Positions 7,195 through 12,746 of a stretch of DNA of 12,879 nucleotides are shown here, piece after piece. The notes under the pieces are model-generated. The model was not told the DNA's origin, made no database searches, and was given only the letters and a program-made list of their open reading frames with translations. Numbering within the stretch: the stretch's first letter is position 1; each line of letters starts with the position of its first letter. Position numbers and translations under genes: made by a program. This stretch comes from SIG578 sp036311245. Lineage in GTDB: Bacteria > Bacillota > Clostridia > Oscillospirales > Ruminococcaceae. The stretch covers positions 1 to 12,879 of the forward strand of contig JAXJQH010000073.1 in the NCBI GenBank assembly GCA_036311245.1. Direction: 5' to 3'.

Positions 7195-8913
7195 ATGATG
7201 AAGGATAAGCTTTTTGCAAGGCTTTACACAAAAGAGGGAAAGGCTCTGCCCGAAATCCCTCACAACTCATATCCCCGCCCACTTTTAAAGAGAGATTCCT
7301 TTTTCTGCCTTAACGGAAAATGGGAATTTGAGGCAAGCCCCGAGAGAGAAATTCCAAAAGACTTTGGACGCAGCATAGTTGTTCCGTTTTCGCCCGAAAG
7401 TCTGCTCTCAGGGCTATGCGAGGTTTTCCCCGAGGAGCATTACCTTTTTTATAAAAAGACCTTTTCGCTACCCGAGGGTTTTAAAAGGGATAGAGTTATT
7501 CTTAATTTTGGCGCGGTCGATAGTTGCTGCGAGGTTTTCTTAAACGGAAAGCTACTGGGCGAACATATCGGCGGATATGACGCCTTTTCATTTGATATTA
7601 CAGAGCATTTAAAAGAGGATAATACACTTGTTCTGCGTGTCTGGGATAGATTAAGTCAGCACATTATGCCGTACGGCAAACAAAAAAGAGAACGCGGCGG
7701 AATGTGGTACACCCCCACATCTGGCATATGGCAAACGGTCTGGCTTGAGAGCGTTCCTGATAGATTTGTTAAGGCTATTTCGGTCACAACCGATGAGGGC
7801 GGTGCACAAATAAAGGTTGAGGGTGTTGATAGCGGAAAAATCATCCTACAAACACCTGAGGGAGAAAAGCAAATTGATTTGACTAATGGGGTGGCAAGGA
7901 TAGAAATCCAAGCCCCTGAGCTTTGGAGTCCCGAAAATCCCTACCTTTATGAGTTTACTCTTGAGTCGGGCGAGGACAGGGTGCAGTCCTATTTCGCTCT
8001 GCGAACACTTGAAATAAAAACTGTCGATGGCAAGGCGCGGCTTTGCCTTAACGGAAAGCCGTATTTCTTCCACGGACTTTTAGACCAAGGATATTTTAGC
8101 GACGGACTTTTTACTCCTGCCGACGAAAAAGGCTATGAGCGTGATATCCTTAAAATGAAAGAGCTTGGCTTTAATATGCTGAGAAAACATATTAAAATAG
8201 AGCCTCAGCAGTTTTACTATGATTGTGACAGACTCGGTATGGTGGTGTTTCAGGATATGGTTAACAACGGCCATTACAGCTTTATAAGGGACACCGCTCT
8301 ACCCACGGTCGGAATAAAACGAATTAGTGACAAGCTTTTACACACAAACAGAGAAAGCCGAAATATGTTTATAACCCAAATGGAAAAAACGGTGCGGGCG
8401 CTGGGTAGCCACCCCTGTGTATGTTACTGGACTATCTTTAACGAGGGCTGGGGACAGTTCTGCGCCGATGAGATGTATGATAGGCTAAAGGCTCTCGATA
8501 GCACCCGATTTATCGACAGTACGTCGGGTTGGTTCTGGCAGGAAAAGAGCGATGTTCATAGCGAGCATATTTATTTCAAGCCTTACAAATTAAAACCATC
8601 TCAAAGACCCACTGTGCTCTCTGAGTTCGGCGGCTATTCCTACCGCCCCGAGGGTCACGTGTATAACTTTAAAAAGGCATACGGTTACAGATTTTTTGAG
8701 GACAGAGAGGAATTTGAAAAAGAACTGCTTGAGCTTTATCGCCGTGAGATAATTCCTGCTGCTGAAAACGGTCTTTGCGCAGCGGTTTACACTCAGGTTT
8801 CTGATGTTGAGGACGAAACTAACGGACTTTTAAGCTATGACCGCGAAATTTTAAAGGTCACGCCCCATAAAATGAAAGAGATTGCAGAGGAATTAAAAGC
8901 GGCGATACAATAG
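7195..8913 (+). CDS. Glycoside hydrolase family 2 beta-glycosidase (beta-galactosidase/glucuronidase-like)
   Basis: This 572-residue cytosolic protein without signal peptide has the usual GH2 order: an N-terminal jelly-roll sugar-binding domain (about 25-185, with LNGKWEFE, NFGAVDSCCEVFLNGKLLGEHIGGY and the conserved SGIWQTVWLE), an immunoglobulin-like domain (about 190-280), and a TIM barrel (about 285-572). The acid/base is Glu417 in TIFNEGWGQF and the nucleophile Glu477 in VLSEFGG. It lacks the extra C-terminal domains of LacZ (about 1000 residues). Substrate cannot be set from sequence: beta-galactoside, glucuronide or another beta-glycoside are all possible. AGGAG (7183-7187) lies 7 nt before the first of two tandem ATG codons. 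It stands 72 nt after pdp without a visible promoter or terminator, so it may be read from the deo promoter. Confidence 0.9.
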   Translation: MMKDKLFARLYTKEGKALPEIPHNSYPRPLLKRDSFFCLNGKWEFEASPEREIPKDFGRSIVVPFSPESLLSGLCEVFPEEHYLFYKKTFSLPEGFKRDRVILNFGAVDSCCEVFLNGKLLGEHIGGYDAFSFDITEHLKEDNTLVLRVWDRLSQHIMPYGKQKRERGGMWYTPTSGIWQTVWLESVPDRFVKAISVTTDEGGAQIKVEGVDSGKIILQTPEGEKQIDLTNGVARIEIQAPELWSPENPYLYEFTLESGEDRVQSYFALRTLEIKTVDGKARLCLNGKPYFFHGLLDQGYFSDGLFTPADEKGYERDILKMKELGFNMLRKHIKIEPQQFYYDCDRLGMVVFQDMVNNGHYSFIRDTALPTVGIKRISDKLLHTNRESRNMFITQMEKTVRALGSHPCVCYWTIFNEGWGQFCADEMYDRLKALDSTRFIDSTSGWFWQEKSDVHSEHIYFKPYKLKPSQRPTVLSEFGGYSYRPEGHVYNFKKAYGYRFFEDREEFEKELLELYRREIIPAAENGLCAAVYTQVSDVEDETNGLLSYDREILKVTPHKMKEIAEELKAAIQ

Positions 8914-8924
8914 GAGGAATTTAT

Positions 8925-9536
8925 ATGACACAAATTGACCCCAAGGCACTTTTTAATATCGGCTACGGACTTTATGTAGTAACAAGCCGTGACGGTGAGA
9001 AGGATAACGGACTTATTGTAAACACGGTTTGCCAGTTAACTTCGGACCCTATTCGTGTGGCGGTTTGTATAAACAAGTCAAACTATTCTCACGACACAAT
9101 AAAAAAGAGCGGCAAGATGAATGTTTGCTGCCTTTCTGAAAGCGCGCCCTTTAAGGTGTTCGAGACCTTTGGAATGCAAAGCGGCAGAGATGCAGATAAA
9201 TTTAAGGACTGCACACCGCTGCGCTCACAAAACAACCTTGTTTATCTGCCTCGCTATATAAATTCCTATTTTTCGCTTGAGGTGGAAAGCTATATAGATG
9301 TCGGCACTCACGGAATGTTTATCTGTGCGCTTACTGAAACGGGCGGTATGACCGATGAGCCGACTATGACCTACACATATTATCAGAATAATGTAAAGCC
9401 TAAGCCACAGACAACCCAAAAGAAAGGCTTTGTTTGCACCATCTGCGGATATGTCTATGAGGGCGACAGCCTGCCTGAGGATTTTGTCTGCCCCCTCTGC
9501 CTGCACCCCGCATCTGATTTTGAGCCTCTAAAATAA
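8925..9536 (+). CDS. Flavin reductase-rubredoxin fusion (high-molecular-weight rubredoxin-like)
   Basis: Residues 1 to about 155 form an FMN-binding split-barrel flavin reductase/flavoredoxin domain (GLYVVTSRDG, NGLIVNTVCQLTSDP, INKSNYSHDTI, the KVFETFGMQSGRDADKF stretch). After a PKPQTTQKK linker, residues 169-203 are a short rubredoxin domain with iron ligands Cys171, Cys174, Cys189 and Cys192. This architecture matches Hrb of acetogens, which passes NAD(P)H electrons to flavodiiron proteins that reduce O2 or NO; that role here is inferred, and no flavodiiron gene is in view. The usual glycine after the fourth cysteine is replaced by Leu193. AGGAGG overlaps the stop codon of the GH2 gene and the gap is 11 nt, so the two are co-transcribed. 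The stop codon lies inside a terminator stem. Confidence 0.9.
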   Translation: MTQIDPKALFNIGYGLYVVTSRDGEKDNGLIVNTVCQLTSDPIRVAVCINKSNYSHDTIKKSGKMNVCCLSESAPFKVFETFGMQSGRDADKFKDCTPLRSQNNLVYLPRYINSYFSLEVESYIDVGTHGMFICALTETGGMTDEPTMTYTYYQNNVKPKPQTTQKKGFVCTICGYVYEGDSLPEDFVCPLCLHPASDFEPLK

Positions 9537-9575
9537 GAAAACAAGCCTCCCTGCGGGGAGGCTTGTTTTCTTATT
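9532..9575. terminator. Bidirectional intrinsic terminator between converging genes
   Basis: Two 20-nt arms (9532-9551 and 9556-9575) are perfect reverse complements around a TGCG loop. The GC-rich core AAGCCTCCC/GGGAGGCTT is flanked by an A-rich left arm and a T-rich right arm, so a U-rich tail follows the core in either direction. The plus-strand rubredoxin gene stop (9534-9536) and the minus-strand glmM stop (9571-9573) both lie inside the arms. Confidence 0.95.
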
Positions 9576-11208
9576 CTGCTAAACCTAATTTCTTAATAAG
9601 AGCTATTATACTGTCGGCGTGAGCCTCGCAGATTTTCTGGCTGGGGCTTTCGACCATAACCCGGATTAGCGGCTCGGTTCCGCTCTCGCGAAGAAGAATT
9701 CTTCCGCTGTTTCCAAGTGCCTTTTCGACATTCTTTGTCGCCGCTAGCACCTGCTCGTTGTTCATTACGGCGGCTTTGCTTTCAACCCTTATATTTTTGA
9801 GCACCTGAGGGTACATCTTAACGGGTGCGGCAAGTGCGCCGAGGGTGGATTTGTTTTCGACCACACATTCGGTGAGCAGTATGGCGGTGAGAATTCCGTC
9901 ACCCGTCGAGGCGTATTTGCGGACAATGGTGTGTCCGCTCTGCTCCCCGCCGATGCTGAGATTGTTTTCGCAGAGCGCCTGATGAACATATTTGTCACCG
10001 ACGGCGGTTTGTATGTATCCTATGCCCGCCTCATCAAGAGCGCGGAAAAGCCCTAAGTTGGACATAACGGTGGCAACAACCTTGTCGCCCTTTAAAAGTC
10101 CTTTTTTGCGGAGCATCTGTGCAAGGATATAAATAACGTGGTCGCCGTTTACAACATTTCCGTTTTCATCAACTGCGATGCAGCGGTCGGCGTCGCCGTC
10201 AAAGGCAAAGCCCATATCGCAGCGATTATCACGGACATACTTGCAAAGCGGTTCTATGTGGGTTGAGCCTGCGTTAGTGTTGATGTTGATGCCGTCAGGC
10301 TGCGCGTTAATAACATGGGTTTTTGCGCCGAGCGCATCAAAAACCGATTTTGCTATCATCCAGGCAGAGCCGTTTGCGCAGTCAAGCGCAATGTTAAGCT
10401 CTTTGTAGGAGTTTGCAGCAACCGAAATGAGATATCCTACATAGCGGTTGCGCCCCGCGGCATAGTCAATAATCTTGCCGACATTTTCTCGGGTGGCATA
10501 CGGAAGGTCACCCTCAACTCCTAATTCATCGAGATGACCGTCAAGATATTTCTCGGCAAGCGAGAGGGTATAATCGTCCATTTTCTCGCCGTAGGAGTTA
10601 ATGAGCTTTATGCCGTTGTCATAAAAAGGATTGTGCGAGGCGGAAATCATAATGCCGCAGTCAAAGTTGTCCTGCCGCGCAACATATGAAACGCTCGGGG
10701 TTGTGGTAACGTGCAGTATATATGCGTCTGCGCCGGAGGCGGTAAGTCCCGCAACAATGGAATACTCAAACATATAGCTCGAGCGGCGGGTGTCCTTGCC
10801 GACTACTATTCTTGTTTTGTGATTAGGGTCACGATTTTGGCAAAGCGGTGAGGTGTAGTACCAGCCTAAAAAGCGCCCGATGCGGTATGCGTGGTCGGCG
10901 GTAAGCACGGTGTTTGCCTCGCCACGAAATCCGTCAGTGCCGAAATAGTGAAGGTCGTATTTTGTATTATAGTCAATGGTGGTCTCTATCGGAGAGGGAA
11001 TTGCAAGAGGTAGATTTTCACGAAGTAGGTCATCGAGCGCAATATGAAAAAATTCCGAAAGCTTAAGTATTATCGAAAGCTCGGGAATAGATTTGTCCGA
11101 CTCCCATTTGGAAACCGACTGGCGCGAGACCGACAAGGTTTCTGCAAGAGCTTCCTGAGAAAGCTTGCGAGAGGTTCGCAAAGCAGTTATCTTTTGCCCT
11201 AATGTCAT
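9571..11208 (-). CDS. glmM: Phosphoglucosamine mutase with N-terminal XRE-type helix-turn-helix domain (fusion)
   Basis: The 545-residue protein joins two families. Residues 4-61 are an XRE/HTH_3 domain (LSQEALAETLSVSRQSVSKWESDKS, recognition helix around 27-38). Residues 62-86 are a linker rich in Pro and Thr, and from about 87 a complete GlmM follows: YFGTDGFRGEAN, phosphoserine loop ISASHNP with Ser191, metal loop DGDADR (337-342), sugar loop GEQSGH (Glu422) and phosphate loop RESGTEP (507-513). GlmM turns glucosamine-6-phosphate into glucosamine-1-phosphate for UDP-GlcNAc and peptidoglycan; stand-alone GlmM is about 445-450 residues. Start 11208 is set by GGAGG 7 nt upstream and a promoter only about 25 nt upstream; an in-frame ATG at 11268 lies upstream of that promoter. 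No in-frame ATG, GTG or TTG occurs from codon 57 to 96, so a free GlmM is not readily made. DNA binding and regulation are inferred. Confidence 0.93.
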   Translation of the reverse strand: MTLGQKITALRTSRKLSQEALAETLSVSRQSVSKWESDKSIPELSIILKLSEFFHIALDDLLRENLPLAIPSPIETTIDYNTKYDLHYFGTDGFRGEANTVLTADHAYRIGRFLGWYYTSPLCQNRDPNHKTRIVVGKDTRRSSYMFEYSIVAGLTASGADAYILHVTTTPSVSYVARQDNFDCGIMISASHNPFYDNGIKLINSYGEKMDDYTLSLAEKYLDGHLDELGVEGDLPYATRENVGKIIDYAAGRNRYVGYLISVAANSYKELNIALDCANGSAWMIAKSVFDALGAKTHVINAQPDGININTNAGSTHIEPLCKYVRDNRCDMGFAFDGDADRCIAVDENGNVVNGDHVIYILAQMLRKKGLLKGDKVVATVMSNLGLFRALDEAGIGYIQTAVGDKYVHQALCENNLSIGGEQSGHTIVRKYASTGDGILTAILLTECVVENKSTLGALAAPVKMYPQVLKNIRVESKAAVMNNEQVLAATKNVEKALGNSGRILLRESGTEPLIRVMVESPSQKICEAHADSIIALIKKLGLAE

Positions 11209-11232
11209 TAAAATTCCTCCTTTATTAAGCCG

Positions 11233-11261
11233 ATTATAAAATAAGCAAAATGCAAAGTCAA
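11233..11261 (-). promoter_or_regulatory. Promoter of the HTH-glmM gene
   Basis: Read on the minus strand, TTGACT (11261-11256) and a perfect TATAAT (11238-11233) are 17 nt apart. The expected start of transcription near 11226 leaves an 18-nt leader holding the GGAGG ribosome binding site (11220-11216) before the ATG at 11208. This supports the chosen start. Confidence 0.85.
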
Positions 11262-11286
11262 GCAACAAGGGTTTTCAACGTTTTGT

Positions 11287-11295
11287 CAACTGTTG
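11287..11295. other. Small palindrome CAAC-T-GTTG upstream of the glmM promoter
   Basis: CAAC (11287-11290) and GTTG (11292-11295) form a 9-bp palindrome, with a further TCAAC half-like copy 11 nt before it (11275-11279) and GCAAC/GTTGC at 11262-11266 and 11296-11300. The cluster sits just upstream of the -35 of the HTH-glmM promoter. It could be an operator for the HTH domain or for another regulator. Such short repeats also occur by chance. Confidence 0.25.
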
Positions 11296-11415
11296 GTTGC
11301 GATAGAGCAAAATGGGTGGTTTTAGACGCTTTTTGTGTTATTTTCGGTTGCAAAAATTGCTTTCCTATATTATATGCGTAAGAGACGAAAAAAGCGAGCG
11401 TGGCGGGTTATAATA

Positions 11416-11444
11416 TTGACATTGGGAATAATCGGGACTATAAT
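11416..11444 (+). promoter_or_regulatory. Consensus promoter of the mrp-like gene
   Basis: A perfect TTGACA (11416-11421) and a perfect TATAAT (11439-11444) are separated by the ideal 17 nt. The start site is expected near 11451, giving a leader of about 40 nt with AAGGAGGA (11476-11483) 6 nt before the ATG. It points away from the glmM promoter; about 155 nt lie between the two -35 boxes. Confidence 0.92.
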
Positions 11445-11471
11445 AGGTATGTTTGAAAAGTTTCTACCTAT
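11443..11471 (+). repeat. Inverted repeat ATAGGTA/TACCTAT across the mrp start site
   Basis: Two 7-nt arms (11443-11449 and 11465-11471) with a 15-nt spacer span the end of the -10 box and the expected start of transcription, ending just before the ribosome binding site. It could be an operator or a weak leader hairpin. Its place suits repression of a very strong core promoter, but no regulator family is recognised. Confidence 0.35.
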
Positions 11472-11489
11472 ATATAAGGAGGATATAAA

Positions 11490-12323
11490 ATGAGCGAATC
11501 CTGCACACATAACTGCGAAAGCTGCAGTCAGAACTGCGCAAGCCGCGAAAAACAAAGTTTAATTGAAAAGCCCCATGAAATGAGCCGAGTAAAAAAGGTC
11601 ATCGGAATAGTCAGCGGAAAGGGTGGCGTCGGTAAATCCCTTGTTACGGGACTTATGTCTGTCCTTTCTCAGAGAGCGGGCTTTAAGACCGCTATTATGG
11701 ATGCTGATATAACAGGTCCCTCTATTCCTAAGATGTTCGGCATCAAAGAGCGCGCTCAGGGCAGCGAAATGGGAATTTTGCCCGTTGCAACCAAAACAGG
11801 TATTGAGGTTATGTCCTTAAACCTGCTTGTAAAGAATGAAACCGACCCTGTCATCTGGAGAGGCCCCGTCATTGCTGGAACTGTAAAGCAGTTCTGGACC
11901 GAGGTTATCTGGAACGATGTAGATTTTATGTTTGTTGATATGCCTCCGGGAACAGGCGATGTTGCACTCACCGTTTTTCAGTCTGTGCCCCTTGATGGCA
12001 TTATTGTTGTCGCATCTCCTCAGGACCTTGTTTCAATGATAGTTAAAAAGGCTCTCAATATGGCAAATATGATGAACATTCCCGTTCTCGGCCTTGTTGA
12101 GAATATGAGTTATCTCGAATGTCCCGATTGCGGAAAGAAGATTTCTGTATTTGGCGAAAGCCATATTGATCAAACCGCCAAAGAGAGCGGCACTCAGGTT
12201 CTCGGCAAGCTGCCTATAAATCCTAAGCTTGCGGCTGCCTGCGATGCAGGTCTTATTGAACTGTTTGAGGGCGACTGGCTCTCTGCAGCGGCAGAAAAGG
12301 TTTTCTCCCTTATAAAGGAATAA
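11490..12323 (+). CDS. Mrp/NBP35-family iron-sulfur cluster carrier ATPase
   Basis: The 277-residue cytosolic protein belongs to the Mrp/ApbC/NBP35 group of P-loop ATPases that hold a labile [4Fe-4S] cluster and pass it to target enzymes. The deviant Walker A is GKGGVGKS (residues 43-50), followed by the MDADITGPSIPKMFG switch, FVDMPPGTGD (Walker B region) and VENMSYLECPDCGKK with the cluster-binding CxxC (Cys211, Cys214), which bridges a dimer. The N-terminus has four more cysteines, Cys5, Cys9, Cys12 and Cys16, spaced C-X3-C-X2-C-X3-C; a ferredoxin-like N-terminal cysteine set is known in eukaryotic NBP35, and a second cluster here is inferred. No MIP18/DUF59 domain is present. It has its own consensus promoter and a terminator, so it is likely a single-gene unit. 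Confidence 0.94.
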   Translation: MSESCTHNCESCSQNCASREKQSLIEKPHEMSRVKKVIGIVSGKGGVGKSLVTGLMSVLSQRAGFKTAIMDADITGPSIPKMFGIKERAQGSEMGILPVATKTGIEVMSLNLLVKNETDPVIWRGPVIAGTVKQFWTEVIWNDVDFMFVDMPPGTGDVALTVFQSVPLDGIIVVASPQDLVSMIVKKALNMANMMNIPVLGLVENMSYLECPDCGKKISVFGESHIDQTAKESGTQVLGKLPINPKLAAACDAGLIELFEGDWLSAAAEKVFSLIKE

Positions 12324-12325
12324 AG

Positions 12326-12350
12326 AAAAAGCGGCGCCTGCCGCTTTTTT
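12326..12350 (+). terminator. Intrinsic terminator of the mrp-like gene
   Basis: GCGGC (12331-12335) and GCCGC (12340-12344) form a stem around GCCT. AAAAA before it and TTTTTT (12345-12350) after it lengthen the stem and supply the U-tract. It begins 3 nt after the stop codon and separates mrp from the rRNA promoters. Confidence 0.92.
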
Positions 12351-12432
12351 ATTTATTTGTGTATAAAACGCAGTAAAATTGCACAAAATATGTTGGAGAG
12401 TTTTGGAAGCAATAATAAAATTTACCAAACTC

Positions 12433-12460
12433 AAAAAAATCTTAAAAAATCTCAAAAAAA
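12433..12460 (+). promoter_or_regulatory. Phased A-tracts (UP-like) upstream of rrn P1
   Basis: Three A-tracts of 7, 6 and 7 bases begin at 12433, 12444 and 12454, spaced 11 and 10 nt, and the -35 box follows 10 nt after the third start. Helically phased A-tracts bend DNA and act like an UP element for the RNA polymerase alpha subunit. From 12351 to 12432 I see nothing but AT-rich sequence. Confidence 0.75.
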
Positions 12461-12463
12461 GTG

Positions 12464-12492
12464 TTGACAAAGGAGTGGAGCGAGAGTATAAT
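12464..12492 (+). promoter_or_regulatory. rRNA operon promoter P1
   Basis: Perfect TTGACA (12464-12469) and TATAAT (12487-12492) are 17 nt apart. It lies about 255 nt before the 16S gene, as the upstream member of a tandem pair. Likely growth-regulated through the initiating nucleotide, as in other Firmicutes rrn promoters, but the exact start cannot be read. Confidence 0.93.
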
Positions 12493-12529
12493 GAGAAAGC
12501 TGTCCGAAAGAGGGGAGCCAAGTCAGCGG

Positions 12530-12556
12530 AAAAAACTTTGAAAAAAGTTGAAAAAA
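12530..12556 (+). promoter_or_regulatory. Phased A-tracts upstream of rrn P2
   Basis: Three A6 tracts begin at 12530, 12541 and 12551, spaced 11 and 10 nt, with the P2 -35 box starting 10 nt further at 12561. The layout copies that of P1. Confidence 0.75.
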
Positions 12557-12560
12557 TCTG

Positions 12561-12589
12561 TTGACAAAGGCAAGGGGTTATGCTAAAAT
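12561..12589 (+). promoter_or_regulatory. rRNA operon promoter P2
   Basis: TTGACA (12561-12566) and TAAAAT (12584-12589) are 17 nt apart, with TGC just before the -10 giving an extended -10. An alternative TATAAT at 12589-12594 has a 22-nt spacer and is less likely. Both promoters share TGTTGACAAAGG or nearly so around the -35, which suggests a duplicated promoter unit. Confidence 0.88.
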
Positions 12590-12621
12590 ATAATTCCTGC
12601 CCCGCGAAAGAGGCAGATAAG

Positions 12622-12640
12622 GACCTTGAAAATTGAACAA
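12622..12640 (+). promoter_or_regulatory. boxA-like antitermination element in the rrn leader
   Basis: GACCTTGAAAATTGAACAA resembles the Firmicutes rrn leader boxA (TTCTTTGAAAACT type) bound by the NusB-NusE complex to keep polymerase from stopping in rRNA. The position between P2 and 16S fits; the match is partial. Confidence 0.6.
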
Positions 12641-12673
12641 TATCAAAAGTATGCTTGAAGGACCCTTTAAGTA

Positions 12674-12687
12674 GTCACGAGAGTGAC
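12674..12687 (+). other. Leader hairpin GTCAC-GAGA-GTGAC
   Basis: A 5-bp stem with a GAGA loop, flanked by weakly complementary TTAA-rich sequence. It probably belongs to the folded rrn leader and perhaps to the processing stalk; the latter would need the sequence after 16S, which is outside the window. Confidence 0.45.
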
Positions 12688-12708
12688 ATTAAGAGAGTAA
12701 TTTAAGGA

Positions 12709-12733
12709 TGAACAAAGCAAAAGCTTGTGTTCA
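12709..12733 (+). other. Leader hairpin just before 16S
   Basis: TGAACA plus AAGC (12709-12718) pairs fully with GCTT plus TGTTCA (12723-12726 and 12728-12733) around an AAAA loop, with one bulged G at 12727. Its 10 bp make it the most stable visible leader hairpin, about 14 nt before the mature 16S end. Confidence 0.55.
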
Positions 12734-12746
12734 CCTGAACAGGAAT

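Noticed and set aside
11209..11268. Upstream ATG at 11268 that would lengthen the HTH-GlmM protein by 20 residues
   Set aside because: The -10 and -35 boxes of the gene lie downstream of it, and the strong GGAGG site serves the ATG at 11208.
11409..11414. A second TATAAT just upstream of the mrp promoter
   Set aside because: No -35-like hexamer lies 16-18 nt upstream, and the perfect promoter at 11416-11444 explains transcription better.
11370..11555. 61-codon minus-strand open frame across the mrp promoter
   Set aside because: It overlaps the promoter, ribosome binding site and N-terminus of mrp, has no ribosome binding site of its own, and shows no recognisable domain.
12379..12564. 61-codon open frame running through the rrn promoter region
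   Set aside because: It covers the A-tracts and both promoter -35 boxes, is almost all Lys, Glu and Leu from A-rich DNA, and has no ribosome binding site.
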